Shown here piece after piece: positions 17,387 to 26,967 of a stretch of DNA of 64,000 nucleotides. Numbering within the stretch: the first letter of the stretch is position 1; each line of letters opens with the position of its first letter. The notes under the pieces were generated by a model. That model saw only the letters and a program-made list of their open reading frames with translations, was not told the origin of the DNA and did not search any database. The DNA is from Candidatus Poribacteria bacterium. GTDB taxonomy: Bacteria > Poribacteria > WGA-4E > WGA-3G. The position numbers and the translations under genes are program-made. The stretch covers positions 1 through 64,000 of the forward strand of contig PYJD01000033.1 of assembly GCA_003635315.1 (NCBI GenBank). Reading direction: 5' to 3'.

Positions 17387-18337
17387 TTAGAATAATAGGT
17401 TGATTGAGAATCGTTGTGTAATGTTGTCATTGAAATCTCCAGCCAATAGCTGAAAACCGTAATCAATTTGCGGAATTGCTCCACCTACAGGAATTCTTAC
17501 ACTTCCACCAAAGTTAAATGTTGACGCAGTATTTCCTGCGTTTTTCATACCATAACCACCCCGAATTCCAATAGTCTTGTTTAACATGATTTCTACACCG
17601 ATAAGCGTGTTAATCTCACCATTTCGTGATGTGACTTCAATTGTACCTAAAGTGCCTTTTAGCAAGTTTGTAATAGCTTCTCCTTGTACACTCATTTCTG
17701 CAATTGACTCAAGATTGTAGGCTAAACCGATCCTAATGTTCTGTGGAACTGAATCTGTTTGCGTATTTGAAATACTCATATCTGCGGGTAGTATATTCTC
17801 AATAGACAAACCAATATTCAAGCTATTAAATGGTTTTGTCAGTAGGCCTACATCAAATGAAAAAGCTGAACTTGATGTATGAACAAAATACGGGTTTTCA
17901 GATACGAACTCATTCTCCTCATCATAGGAAATACCTAACATTTTTAGGTTCAGACCTAATGCTATTTTCTTGAAAATAGTGTTAGCATAGGAAAAACGTA
18001 CAGTTTGTTCAGTATACAGGTCTGACTCTTCTCCCAAAATACCAAGATTTGCCCCTACTGAGCCAACTCTACCAAGAGGTAGAATGCCACTAATTGTATT
18101 ATATGTTATGAGTCCGTTAAAACGTTGTGCATAGGTAGCACCTATCTGGATTCCGTCAATATAAGCCAGACCCGCAGCATTATAATACGCAGCATTACTA
18201 TCATTAGCAATAGCAACAAACGCTCCACCAAGTCCAAGTGGACGAGCACCAACACCGATGTCATCATATATGGCTAAACTGGTACCGGTGAATAATAGGA
18301 CAAACAAAATACAACAATATACGTTTCTTAGCTTCAC
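17387..18337 (-). CDS. PorV/PorQ-like outer membrane beta-barrel protein (UPF0164)
   Basis: 316 residues with a signal peptide and the diagnostic N-terminal sequence GARPLGLGGAFVAIANDSNA followed by YYNAAGLA, as in PorV, PorQ and UPF0164 family outer-membrane proteins. Alternating hydrophobic strands run to a terminal SINLLF, typical of a barrel's last strand. In Bacteroidetes PorV is part of the type IX attachment complex; here that role is inferred from the neighbouring protein with a FlgD-like C-terminal domain. Initiation is at GTG 18337 with GGAG 9 nt upstream. It is first in an apparent two-gene operon. Confidence 0.82.
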   Translation of the reverse strand: MKLRNVYCCILFVLLFTGTSLAIYDDIGVGARPLGLGGAFVAIANDSNAAYYNAAGLAYIDGIQIGATYAQRFNGLITYNTISGILPLGRVGSVGANLGILGEESDLYTEQTVRFSYANTIFKKIALGLNLKMLGISYDEENEFVSENPYFVHTSSSAFSFDVGLLTKPFNSLNIGLSIENILPADMSISNTQTDSVPQNIRIGLAYNLESIAEMSVQGEAITNLLKGTLGTIEVTSRNGEINTLIGVEIMLNKTIGIRGGYGMKNAGNTASTFNFGGSVRIPVGGAIPQIDYGFQLLAGDFNDNITQRFSINLLF

Positions 18338-18532
18338 GATTTAATTCTCCAATAATATTATCCAAAACGATCTCAATTGGTATGCATCCCATCAGTGATA
18401 AAGGTTTTAATTATTGTGATATATGATCCTATGAAAATAGGTCTATAATCCCTGTCATAGATAGGCACAATTACATTTCAAATTAAATATTCAATATTCG
18501 AATAAGAGTCATTTTTTAACTATTGAAACATA

Positions 18533-19180
18533 TTATTCTGATTTAGGGGTTCCAGTCATAGGGACGAAACTTACACTCGTAATCCTTGAGGATTTTATTT
18601 TTCCAGAGAGTTTCTCAATTAACACTAACTCTTGATGATCTGAACCGACTGGAATCACCATTCGTCCCCCATCTACGAGTTGTTGGGTAAGTCTATGGGG
18701 TATACTCTTAGGGGCTGCAGTTACAATAACGGCATCATAGGGAGAATGTTCTATCCAACCGTAATAACCATTTCCCTTTTTTAAATGTATATTCTTGTAG
18801 TTGAATGTCTGTAATAGTGTTTTTGCTTTATCTGCAAGTCTTTCCAAGATTTCAATTGAATAGACTTCTTTGGCAATTTCAGCCAATACTGCTGTTTGAT
18901 ATCCACATCCTGTTCCGATCTCAAGGACTTTGGCATTATTATCTAATTCTAATAAATCAGTCATTAATGCTACCATATAAGGTTGGGATATTGTCTGTCC
19001 TTCCTCAATTGGAAGAGGTTTATCCTTATATGCACTTTTCCATAATTCTGGTTCGACAAAGAGATGCCGTGGTATTTTTCCCATGACGGATAATATTTCA
19101 GGATTCCGTATATTTCTATTCATAATTTGGGATTGAACCATTTCCTGTCTAACGATAGTATGTTTATCGACAAATGACAT
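18533..19180 (-). CDS. pcm: Protein-L-isoaspartate O-methyltransferase
   Basis: Methylates isoaspartyl residues in damaged proteins using S-adenosylmethionine, starting their repair. 215 residues, the bacterial norm. The SAM-binding motif I is KVLEIGTGCGYQTAVLAEI. The conserved N-terminal PRHLFVEPE, the GQTISQPYMVALMTDLL substrate region and the post-motif PYDAVIVTAAP are all present. It lies 34 bp after sppA in the same direction and is probably cotranscribed with it; a link between a peptidase and a protein-repair enzyme would make sense in protein quality control. Confidence 0.95.
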   Translation of the reverse strand: MSFVDKHTIVRQEMVQSQIMNRNIRNPEILSVMGKIPRHLFVEPELWKSAYKDKPLPIEEGQTISQPYMVALMTDLLELDNNAKVLEIGTGCGYQTAVLAEIAKEVYSIEILERLADKAKTLLQTFNYKNIHLKKGNGYYGWIEHSPYDAVIVTAAPKSIPHRLTQQLVDGGRMVIPVGSDHQELVLIEKLSGKIKSSRITSVSFVPMTGTPKSE

Positions 19181-19214
19181 AGAACAATTCCTTTATACAT
19201 TCTATAAACTAATA

Positions 19215-21596
19215 CTAATTCGTAAGAATGAAATCATATGGCATCAACAGAAAAGTCCGGTGTTTTTTTAGTAGGTTTAGTATACTCAGGATTTTGTTTT
19301 CACCATTTTTTTCCTGCTCTGGTACTCTAATTACCTTATTAATAATCGAAATTCTATGTATTATAAGGCGGATGTTACCAAATAGTTGTGATACCAAATT
19401 AAGTTTAGGTAGGCGAATGATCTCAACCTGTTTTTGTTCTAAACCCGCGCGTTGTTGTGCAATTGTAAGAGCTAAATTCAAACCGCCGAGTTCATCAACA
19501 AGTCCATTTTCTTTCGCTTGTCTTCCTGTCCATACACGACCACGTCCTACCTTATCAACATCTTTCTTCGATAACTGTTTCCTACCATTGGCAACTTTGG
19601 TGATAAAATCATCATAGATTTCGTTTATCTGATTCAACACAATCTCTTTTTCTTCAGGTGGATAGTCACTATAATCGCTGTAAAAATCTGCATGTGCACC
19701 ACGAGTGATAATCTCTTTATTTATGCCAATTTTGTTATACAATTCTTTGAGACTATACTTACCCCCTATTACCCCAATTGAACCTGTTATCGTTCCAGGT
19801 TCAGCAACGATTATATCTGCAGGGGCTGCAATATAGTATCCTCCTGAAGCTGCAACATCTGCCATTGATACAATGAGTGGTTTTTCTTTTATCAGTTGTT
19901 TTAGTTCATGCCAGATTATGTCGGCTGCCATAACTAATCCACCCCCACTGTTAATTCGTAATACTACAGCGTGGATTGAGTCATCCTTTCTTGTAACTTG
20001 AATCGCTCGAACGATTGTATCTGCCCCCATTACCATCGTCGCAGTAAATGGATCGGTAAAACTTTCTCCTGTTAGCATCATACCTTCTGCTTCAATTATA
20101 GCAATTTTAGGTTTTGGGATTTCCCAATCTTCAGGTGTAATTCCCTGCTTTATATAATGATTTATAGGTACTAATTTTACCTCTCTTCCTGTAAGGTCCT
20201 TAGCAACTTTTAGTAGTTTGTCCTCGTAAGTAAGTTCATCTACTATTTTGTACTTATATGCCTGTTTAGCAGTGAAGGGTCCCTTATCAATAAGACTTTT
20301 AACATGCTCTGGTGTCCATCCTCTTGCAATCGCTATATCTGAGGATAATTGATCGTATAAATCGTCGAGAATCGAGATCTTGTTTTCTCGATTTGAGTTT
20401 GACATTTTATTTCGTGTAAAATTTTCAGTGGCAGCTTTATATTCTCCTACATGCTCAAGATTTGCTTGTATACCAAGTTTGTCTAATGTGCCTTTGTAAA
20501 AAGTGCTTTCCATTCGTAAACCGATTAGACGAACTTCTGCACTGGGATGCATCAAGATAGCATCACATATGGATGCTATTATGTAATCACCCGTGGTACA
20601 ATCAGTGATGTAACAAATAGCATATCTACCAGACTCCTTAAACGCAATGATAGCATCACGGATTTCTTGAAGTTTACCCATACCAAAATTTGATCCGTTG
20701 ATACGAATCAGAACGCCAGCGACATCTTTATCCCACTTCGCAATTCGAAGTACAGGTTCAAGTCTTTTCATTTCTATATCTATAAATTTCCGTCTACGTC
20801 GGATCGGTTTTGTCAGGGATGCAGCTGAATAGTGAAAATATGCCACTCCATCATTTGTATTTCTCTTATCATCAATATTATTCGCTGTGCCAATCCCGAT
20901 ATTTCCTAAATTGATACCGAAACGTATATCGTAAGTATTGTTACTCTTGTACGTACTACGTAACATGATCTCACGAATAGGACGGATTTCAATACCATAA
21001 GTAAAATCTAATCCACTTATATCTTGAGTCTTCTGCATATCGATAGAGAAAGTTGCTCGCCATGTTCCTGGTCGAAATGCAACGCCAAAATCGTAGGTTC
21101 TTCCAAATTTGTAATTATATAGTTTTGGTCTATTTAGATCACGACCGATTGCACCTATGGAAAAATATCGACGACGATACATCAAACCTACAGATAGCGA
21201 TTTAAATTTGTCATAGTTTCTATCGTCTGAATTTATCCAACTATAATTAGTACCAAAATAGAAACCACTCCCAAAATGATATCCACCCGATGCACTATAT
21301 CGAGTAAAATCTATCTCATTTGGAGTAGTTACAAATTCCATACCGAAGCCACCACCGGGTGTTGATATAAAAAGGGCATCATCTCCAGATATTTCACTTT
21401 GGTACGTCCGTAAATAGTATAAATTCAATGCACGATTACTACCTAAACCCGCAGGATTGATATATGTGGCTAAGGAATCGTCTGTCATAGCAACGGAATT
21501 TGGAGGAAGGTAGGTATTTACCTTGGGTGGGGATGCTACTGCAAGTATAGGAAGTAAAAGACTGAAATATAAGAAACCTATAAACTGTTTTGGCAT
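19215..21596 (-). CDS. sppA: SppA-type signal peptide peptidase with fused N-terminal barrel domain
   Basis: 793 residues. A signal peptide (cleavage near residue 22) is followed by about 230 residues rich in alternating aromatic strands, with YINPAGLGSNRALNL resembling the N-terminus of PorV/UPF0164 barrels. From about residue 270 the protein is a 67K-type SppA with two ClpP-like domains. The catalytic dyad is predicted as Lys387 (HVGEYKAATENF) and Ser584 (DVAASGGYYIA). E. coli SppA has about 618 residues and an N-terminal membrane anchor instead of a barrel. The fusion suggests peptidase activity placed at the outer membrane or periplasm. Confidence 0.88.
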   Translation of the reverse strand: MPKQFIGFLYFSLLLPILAVASPPKVNTYLPPNSVAMTDDSLATYINPAGLGSNRALNLYYLRTYQSEISGDDALFISTPGGGFGMEFVTTPNEIDFTRYSASGGYHFGSGFYFGTNYSWINSDDRNYDKFKSLSVGLMYRRRYFSIGAIGRDLNRPKLYNYKFGRTYDFGVAFRPGTWRATFSIDMQKTQDISGLDFTYGIEIRPIREIMLRSTYKSNNTYDIRFGINLGNIGIGTANNIDDKRNTNDGVAYFHYSAASLTKPIRRRRKFIDIEMKRLEPVLRIAKWDKDVAGVLIRINGSNFGMGKLQEIRDAIIAFKESGRYAICYITDCTTGDYIIASICDAILMHPSAEVRLIGLRMESTFYKGTLDKLGIQANLEHVGEYKAATENFTRNKMSNSNRENKISILDDLYDQLSSDIAIARGWTPEHVKSLIDKGPFTAKQAYKYKIVDELTYEDKLLKVAKDLTGREVKLVPINHYIKQGITPEDWEIPKPKIAIIEAEGMMLTGESFTDPFTATMVMGADTIVRAIQVTRKDDSIHAVVLRINSGGGLVMAADIIWHELKQLIKEKPLIVSMADVAASGGYYIAAPADIIVAEPGTITGSIGVIGGKYSLKELYNKIGINKEIITRGAHADFYSDYSDYPPEEKEIVLNQINEIYDDFITKVANGRKQLSKKDVDKVGRGRVWTGRQAKENGLVDELGGLNLALTIAQQRAGLEQKQVEIIRLPKLNLVSQLFGNIRLIIHRISIINKVIRVPEQEKNGENKILSILNLLKKHRTFLLMPYDFILTN

Positions 21597-21749
21597 TCGA
21601 AGGGATTACCTAATTGAGCGGGGTTATTCTGCGTTACAATAACACATAATGAAAGAATTGACAAGAGAAACATTGTTATTGAGTGGGTTAAATCTATCTG
21701 CTTTTATGGAGTGGAGAGTAAATTATTGTATTATCTAATCAAGGTACAA

Positions 21750-22568
21750 TTACTCAGAACGTCTGGCATATTGAGGGAATAATACATCGTGTATCTCACT
21801 ACACTGCTTAAGGTGTATATTACGAGAATCGTCTGCTGTATCTACCATAGTTGGAAAGAACATACCTGCACCAGTATCAATATTGTAACCTCCTGCTGAA
21901 TGCACGCTAAGGTATTGATTGAGTGTATCTAAATCGGGTTCTGTTTTACAGTGTTGGGTGCAATTCATCGTAAACATTCGACGACGTGTACCACCACCAA
22001 ATGATGCATGGTATGTATCATGATTGAAAATCACGACATCTCCAGGATTACTCTCCAATGCTATACTTGTTGGAAAATCGCGCGGAGGAATACCATATAA
22101 TGCCTCTGATTGATTTGGGTCAATTTTTTGTGCACGAACAAAGTGTGTGGGATTTTGACTACCCGGAATTATTCGTAAACAACCCGTATCTCGTGTTAAT
22201 GGATCAAGATAAAAGGCAACCTTAGTAGCAAAAAGCCGACCCCAACTCCCATCAGGATGCCAACCTGTATCACCTGTATAATAATTGCCGTCTCCCCCAG
22301 CATAGTTGAAATCCTCTCCGATCACCCCACCGATTAATCCTTTAATACGTTCATCATCAAGTATTGTGCAGAGACGAGGACGATGTTCAATCGGACCGCC
22401 AAACATCGTCCGATGGGTACCATCGTGGTCTTTGCCACCCCCAAATTCTTGTATAGTGGCTTCAAATTCATCTGTAATCCACGCTACCTCACTGGGTGAA
22501 AACATCTCAGGAATGGATAGATAACCAAAGGTGTTGAAGAAATTTACTTGGTGTTCTGTGAGTTTCAT
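21750..22568 (-). CDS. Phytanoyl-CoA dioxygenase (PhyH) family protein
   Basis: 272 residues of the non-heme Fe(II)/2-oxoglutarate dioxygenase superfamily. The iron ligands are visible as His-x-Asp in TGWHPDGSWG and the distal His in NHDTYHASFGGGTRRRMF, where an Arg after the His would bind 2-oxoglutarate. The start has GAGG 8 nt upstream. The substrate is unknown: PhyH proteins hydroxylate lipids, alkaloids or small compounds. It is the most divergent of four PhyH proteins in this window and stands alone between sppA and queF. Confidence 0.88.
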   Translation of the reverse strand: MKLTEHQVNFFNTFGYLSIPEMFSPSEVAWITDEFEATIQEFGGGKDHDGTHRTMFGGPIEHRPRLCTILDDERIKGLIGGVIGEDFNYAGGDGNYYTGDTGWHPDGSWGRLFATKVAFYLDPLTRDTGCLRIIPGSQNPTHFVRAQKIDPNQSEALYGIPPRDFPTSIALESNPGDVVIFNHDTYHASFGGGTRRRMFTMNCTQHCKTEPDLDTLNQYLSVHSAGGYNIDTGAGMFFPTMVDTADDSRNIHLKQCSEIHDVLFPQYARRSE

Positions 22569-22954
22569 GGTGCAACCTCTATATGTGTGTGATTCCGTAA
22601 CTAATACTGTCTACTCCTATTTTTTAGTACATTAACAAATACAAAACGGATTGTCAACAGGAAATTGGATAAACTTTGTTGTAAATCTCATTTAAATTCC
22701 CTATTCAGATGGATGGTCCCTTGTAAGGAATGGACACAATAATTAGAATTATGTCTCTTCATAGTCCATTTAATACTATATGATCTTCATAGGCATCAAT
22801 TTAAACCCTTAAATTATAGGATTAAGGGGATATACTCAAAATCGATTTATTGTCTTTCTATGAAATGTACGGTATAATTTGATGTAGCGAAAGATCTTCA
22901 TTACTATAAATTCTACATAGTTCCTATCATAACAACAAAATCAGAAGGCTATAA
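22569..22954. other. Intergenic gap between divergent phyH-like gene and queF
   Basis: 386 bp, AT-rich, presumably with both promoters. I looked for a preQ1 riboswitch ahead of queF and could not find the required C-rich loop and A-rich tail. Nothing else is supported. Confidence 0.35.
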
Positions 22955-23350
22955 ATGAAACACACCTCAACATACGATGAATTACAAAACCATATCCGTG
23001 AACTTAAAACACCATCAATTGAAACATGGGTAAATCAATATCACGATAAGGATTATACTATTGAAATAACTAACCTTGAGTTTACAACTATATGTCCCAA
23101 AACAGGATTACCTGACTATGCTACGATCTGTATTACATATACTCCTGATAGAGATTGTGTTGAGCTAAAATCATTGAAGGAATATTTCTTGTTTTATCGG
23201 GATGTTGGGATTTTCCATGAGCATGTCGTGAATAAAGTGCTTGAGGATTTTGTAAACTCGTGTCAACCACGGAAGGTAGAGGTAACCGGTAATTTTAATA
23301 TACGCGGTGGTATGAAAACAATTGTACGAGCAGGATATGTGAAGGAGTGA
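22955..23350 (+). CDS. queF: NADPH-dependent 7-cyano-7-deazaguanine reductase
   Basis: Reduces preQ0 to preQ1 in queuosine tRNA modification. 131 residues, matching the short unimodular form. The catalytic Cys is in TTICPKTGLPDYATI, the nucleotide-binding motif is ELKSLKEYF and the conserved His is in GIFHEHVVNKV. The start has AGAAGG 6 nt upstream. It is the only plus-strand gene between 9.8 and 40.3 kb that I call, and is flanked by unrelated catabolic genes, so it is probably transcribed alone. Confidence 0.95.
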   Translation: MKHTSTYDELQNHIRELKTPSIETWVNQYHDKDYTIEITNLEFTTICPKTGLPDYATICITYTPDRDCVELKSLKEYFLFYRDVGIFHEHVVNKVLEDFVNSCQPRKVEVTGNFNIRGGMKTIVRAGYVKE

Positions 23351-23385
23351 TATGGGACAGATTGAATCTGCCCCAAATGTTTAGA

Positions 23386-24413
23386 CTATAGAATAGGAAC
23401 AGATCGTCCAATTTTTGCCGATTCATACAAGGCATCGAAAATCTTAGCTACATTTAATACCTCTTCAGCAGGTACAGGAGATGGAAGATCTTCACGTATA
23501 GCTTGGTGAAAGGATTCAAATTCACTTGGTAATCCAGTGAGTAGTTCTGGCTCGTAATTTACCATTTCATCTTTTCTATCAAGATAAATTTGAAGTGGTT
23601 CGTATGTAGCACCTGCTAAATCTCCCATGAAGAATGTCCCGCCGATATTTTCAATATGTGATGCCCAGGCTGTTTCAAGAGTTACGGTCAATTCACCTTC
23701 AAACTTTATGGTCCCCATTGCGAAGTCTTCCACCTCAAAATCCTCAGGATCCCATTTTCCCCAGGGATTAATAACATCTTTCTTATCCCCAAATTTTTTC
23801 GCAGTCATTCCAAAGGCTTCCACAGGTTTCGGACATCCAATCATCCAGAGTAATACATCAAGGATATGAACCCCTATATCAATAAGTGGACCACCCCCAG
23901 CAATCTCTTTACTGATAAATGATGGTGAAGCAGGAACACCTCGCCGTCGCATTGCCATTGCACGAGCATAGTAAATATCCCCAAAAAACCTTCATCATGG
24001 AGTTTACGGAGTGTCCTCGCACTCGCTCTGAATCTGGATTGTAATCCGATTTGTAGTATTTTTCCACTTGCTTTCTGCGCATCTACCATCGCTTGACCGT
24101 CTATCGCATTAGCTGCAATCGGTTTTTCACAAATTACATGTTTACCAGCATCTAATGCCGCGATAGTTGGACCGGCGTGGAAGTTGTTAGGCGTACAGAC
24201 ACTTACTGCATCAATTTCATCCATCTCAACTAACTTATTATAATCATCAAACACATTTGGAATTTCGTTCTTTGTGGCAAAGTCTTTTGCTCGATTCTTA
24301 TCTATATCGCATGCAGCGATAATTTGAACATTCTTTACACTGTTATGTCCAGGGAGATGTTTACCTCCCGCTATGCCACCACAACCAACTATACCTACTT
24401 TGATTTGTTTCAT
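23386..24413 (-). pseudogene. Gfo/Idh/MocA family oxidoreductase interrupted by a frameshift
   Basis: Two overlapping minus-strand frames encode the halves of one NAD(P)-dependent sugar or inositol-type dehydrogenase. The 5' part (from ATG 24413) has the Rossmann motif VGIVGCGGIAGGKHLPG and the conserved CEKP. The 3' part (ending 23386) has GGGPLIDIGVHILDVLLWMIG with the catalytic His. The break falls in a T6-G4 run near 23979-23990. Adding one T gives EGFFGDIYYARAMAMRRRG, a normal family sequence, and a 343-codon gene. This is either a sequencing or assembly error in a homopolymer, a fresh mutation, or slippage. The second half shows no decay. Confidence 0.85.
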
Positions 24414-24493
24414 TGAATTTCCCTTTAATTTGGCAATTTAACGATCAAGTTAAGACTGATAGATAAACCTTAGTTGATACTACAATACGGTTT

Positions 24494-24513
24494 GTTCGGT
24501 TACCCAACCGAAC
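24494..24513. repeat. 8-bp perfect hairpin between phyH-like and oxidoreductase genes
   Basis: Arms gttcggtt (24494-24501) and aaccgaac (24506-24513) flank a 4-nt loop. No T-run follows on either strand, so an intrinsic terminator is not supported; it may be a processing or regulatory hairpin in the intergenic mRNA. Confidence 0.45.
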
Positions 24514-24590
24514 CTGTAGAATAAGATGGTTAGGAAACCACCAACGATGATATTAGACATGCATACCATCCTATGAATAATGAAATAGGA

Positions 24591-25406
24591 TTAGATTGAA
24601 ACAACTTGAGGTGCTTGCTCTAATTTTAGATTGTTTTCAGTTGCCCATTGGGCAGCTGCACCTCCACCTCCACCAAGAAATTGCTTGCCAAGGTCGTCTA
24701 CATTGCATACTACATCATCGTCTGGTTGTTGCCGGTCATTATAATGTAGTAGATATCCCTCAGGTTTTATCCAAGCGTAATGATATCCATAAATCACAAT
24801 CTTAGCAGTTTTATCAGTGTAATTTTGACCGGCAGAATGATAAATACGGTTTTCGAAAAAGTAAGCATCACCAGCACTAAGAATTGGCTCGTCGTAGGAT
24901 TCAACCGGATCTATTTCTCCTTTAGGAATACCTAAAGGTTCCCGTAATTTATTACTTTTACGGACAAATAGAGTGGCACCAGAATTGGGAATATTTAAAT
25001 CAGTTAAGCAATATCCTACTTTAAGTCCTACTCGTGGACAGTCTTTATGTCCAAGGTCTAAATGCAAACCGACATCACGATGCCATCCTCGATCTTGTGG
25101 GGGTTCTTGGGGTTGTGGACGTTTATAGAGGAGTGCCGTATTAGTTATATGGATATTTGTTCCAAGCAATTGAATTACCAAAGGTATTGCTTTAGTTTGA
25201 GATGTCAACTCAGCAAAGACGGGTTCTTGAACCAATCCATCCCGAATATGTACATATTGAGCATCAGTATCACGGGATTTGACTATCCGATCTCCTGCTT
25301 CAATCAACCGATTGATCATTTCATTATCAAGTACTGATCGAACTATAAAGTAACCGTTTTCTTCAAAATCCTCACGTTGTTCCTCTGTTAATTGTATAAA
25401 TTCCAT
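24591..25406 (-). CDS. Phytanoyl-CoA dioxygenase (PhyH) family protein
   Basis: 271 residues of the Fe(II)/2-oxoglutarate-dependent dioxygenase family. The N-terminal EEQREDFEENGYFIVRSVL is the usual opening. The iron-binding His-x-Asp is in GWHRDVGLHLDLG, and the distal His is in FENRIYHSAGQNYTDKTAK. The start has GGAG 10 nt upstream. It is part of the same-strand cluster with the frameshifted oxidoreductase, the FAD oxidase, another PhyH and the creatininase-like gene, which suggests a shared catabolic role, but the substrate is not known. Confidence 0.88.
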   Translation of the reverse strand: MEFIQLTEEQREDFEENGYFIVRSVLDNEMINRLIEAGDRIVKSRDTDAQYVHIRDGLVQEPVFAELTSQTKAIPLVIQLLGTNIHITNTALLYKRPQPQEPPQDRGWHRDVGLHLDLGHKDCPRVGLKVGYCLTDLNIPNSGATLFVRKSNKLREPLGIPKGEIDPVESYDEPILSAGDAYFFENRIYHSAGQNYTDKTAKIVIYGYHYAWIKPEGYLLHYNDRQQPDDDVVCNVDDLGKQFLGGGGGAAAQWATENNLKLEQAPQVVSI

Positions 25407-25589
25407 AGACTGGTACTCCTTATATAATTCCGTAAGTGTTTGAAGTTTAAGATGTAGGCTATGGTATCATTAAACGAGTTTTATGTCTATTTTGTTGTAT
25501 CTGGTTATCTAACTGGCAAAAACCTAAAATACACTTGATGGTATTCTATCGGTTTAGTAAAGATGATCAGGTTCAGTAATACTGATACT

Positions 25590-25722
25590 GGACTTACACA
25601 GAAGGAGAGTATTCGGATGAAGGATGATACGCAGAAAGGATAAACACCCCCATCCATCATTCTTTCCTTCAACCCTTCCAATCTTCCAATTCTGCAGGAA
25701 AGGAGGGATTTTGCGTAAGTCC
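25590..25722. mobile_element. Possible MITE-like element, 133 bp
   Basis: The ends ggacttacaca (25590-25600) and tgcgtaagtcc (25712-25722) are inverted repeats of 11 bp with one mismatch. The interior has no coding capacity and includes short ccttcca-type direct repeats and a strongly strand-biased pyrimidine tract. No clear target-site duplication was found. It lies in the 336-bp gap between two genes. Confidence 0.45.
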
Positions 25723-25742
25723 TATGATTGTTAGGTTATTAA

Positions 25743-26912
25743 CTAATTATTGACTTTTTGTAATCTATATAAGATTCCACCAGAGGGTTTTGGTCGACCA
25801 ATGCGAAAATGACTGATGTTGAAAGCCGTACGACCATTCAACACCATTTCACACATTATACGACCTACAAGAGAACAGAATTTGAACCCATGTCCAGAAA
25901 ATCCTGCAGCAATAAGTATATTGGGACAGTGAGGGTGCACGTCAATAATGAAATCTTCGTCCGGAGTTTCTGTGTAAAGACAAACTTCTGCATGGTATGC
26001 TTTACCAAGTTCTGGAATCCGTGCCATTAAATACTTGTCCATATGGTCTATGTATTCTGAATCTGGAGAACGGTCAGAAGAATCTGGTAAGATAGTTTTT
26101 CCCATTCCATGCCGCGCAACTTTTACTCCTTTTTCCCCAAAATATGGCATACCATACATGAATTCACTCTCACTGGTCACTTCTGTAAATACTGGAAATC
26201 TATTTGGTTGAAAGGATTCCGTATCAGTAGGTCTATAATAACACACTTGTTGTTTGGTTACTGTAAGGGGTAAATCGAGTTCTCTAACTAAGTAAGACGT
26301 CCATGCACCTGCTGTAATTACAATCTTTCTTGCTCTAAACTTGTTCTCTTTCGTATATACTGTTGGGATATCAACTTGCCAATCTATCCGTGTAACTTCT
26401 GTGTTTTCTTGTATTCTTGCCCCCAGTTTTTCCGCCATTTGAAGATGTGTTGAAACACACTTATTTGCATGGAGGAATCCAGTGTCTTGCTGCCAGAGAA
26501 TATCCATGTTCCCAGAAACATTGAACTGAGGAAATCGTTCTCTAAGCTGTAATTTATCCCACTCTTCATATTCAACACCTGCCATGTCCAAACTTCTACG
26601 GATAGTCTGTGCGTATTGATTGCCTTTTTCACCGAGATTCACACTCCCTGAAATATATAATAAACTTCTTCCCGATGCCTGTTCAAGACTTCGCCACTCG
26701 TCATAAGCAGTTTTCATTAATTCTGTATAAAAATGTTTATCGTAGAAGAATCGAATAATTCGATTATCACCATGTGAACTGCCATGTGTATGTCCACGTT
26801 GGAACTGATCTAAAGTGAGAATGTCAGCACCTGACTTTGCCAAATGGTATGTAGCAGCACTCCCCATTCCACCAGCACCGATTATGATTGTGTCGTAGAT
26901 ATGTGAAGGCAT
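25743..26912 (-). CDS. FAD-dependent amine oxidase, sarcosine oxidase/N-methyltryptophan oxidase-like
   Basis: About 389 residues from ATG 26912. The N-terminal YDTIIIGAGGMGSAATYHLAK binds FAD, and GSSHGDNRIIRFFY is the conserved motif of monomeric sarcosine oxidase and SolA. The covalent-flavin Cys is present in EVCLYTETPDEDFIID, followed by GFSGHGFKFCSLVG. Such enzymes oxidatively demethylate secondary amines such as sarcosine, giving glycine or a primary amine, formaldehyde and hydrogen peroxide. A creatininase-like gene two positions upstream hints at a creatinine-to-sarcosine route, but creatinase is absent and the creatininase homologue may act on another amide. Confidence 0.88.
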   Translation of the reverse strand: MPSHIYDTIIIGAGGMGSAATYHLAKSGADILTLDQFQRGHTHGSSHGDNRIIRFFYDKHFYTELMKTAYDEWRSLEQASGRSLLYISGSVNLGEKGNQYAQTIRRSLDMAGVEYEEWDKLQLRERFPQFNVSGNMDILWQQDTGFLHANKCVSTHLQMAEKLGARIQENTEVTRIDWQVDIPTVYTKENKFRARKIVITAGAWTSYLVRELDLPLTVTKQQVCYYRPTDTESFQPNRFPVFTEVTSESEFMYGMPYFGEKGVKVARHGMGKTILPDSSDRSPDSEYIDHMDKYLMARIPELGKAYHAEVCLYTETPDEDFIIDVHPHCPNILIAAGFSGHGFKFCSLVGRIMCEMVLNGRTAFNISHFRIGRPKPSGGILYRLQKVNN

Positions 26913-26967
26913 ACAATACAACCTATTTTTGGGATATGACTATCTATCAGAATCTAAGATGTGGGAA

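Noticed and set aside
22800..22954. preQ1 riboswitch in front of queF
   Set aside because: The C-rich loop and A-rich tail needed for the pseudoknot were not found by eye; a covariance-model search would settle it.
23874..24413. Programmed frameshift in the Gfo/Idh gene
   Set aside because: No downstream stimulatory structure was seen and the family does not use frameshifting; a homopolymer error or mutation is simpler.
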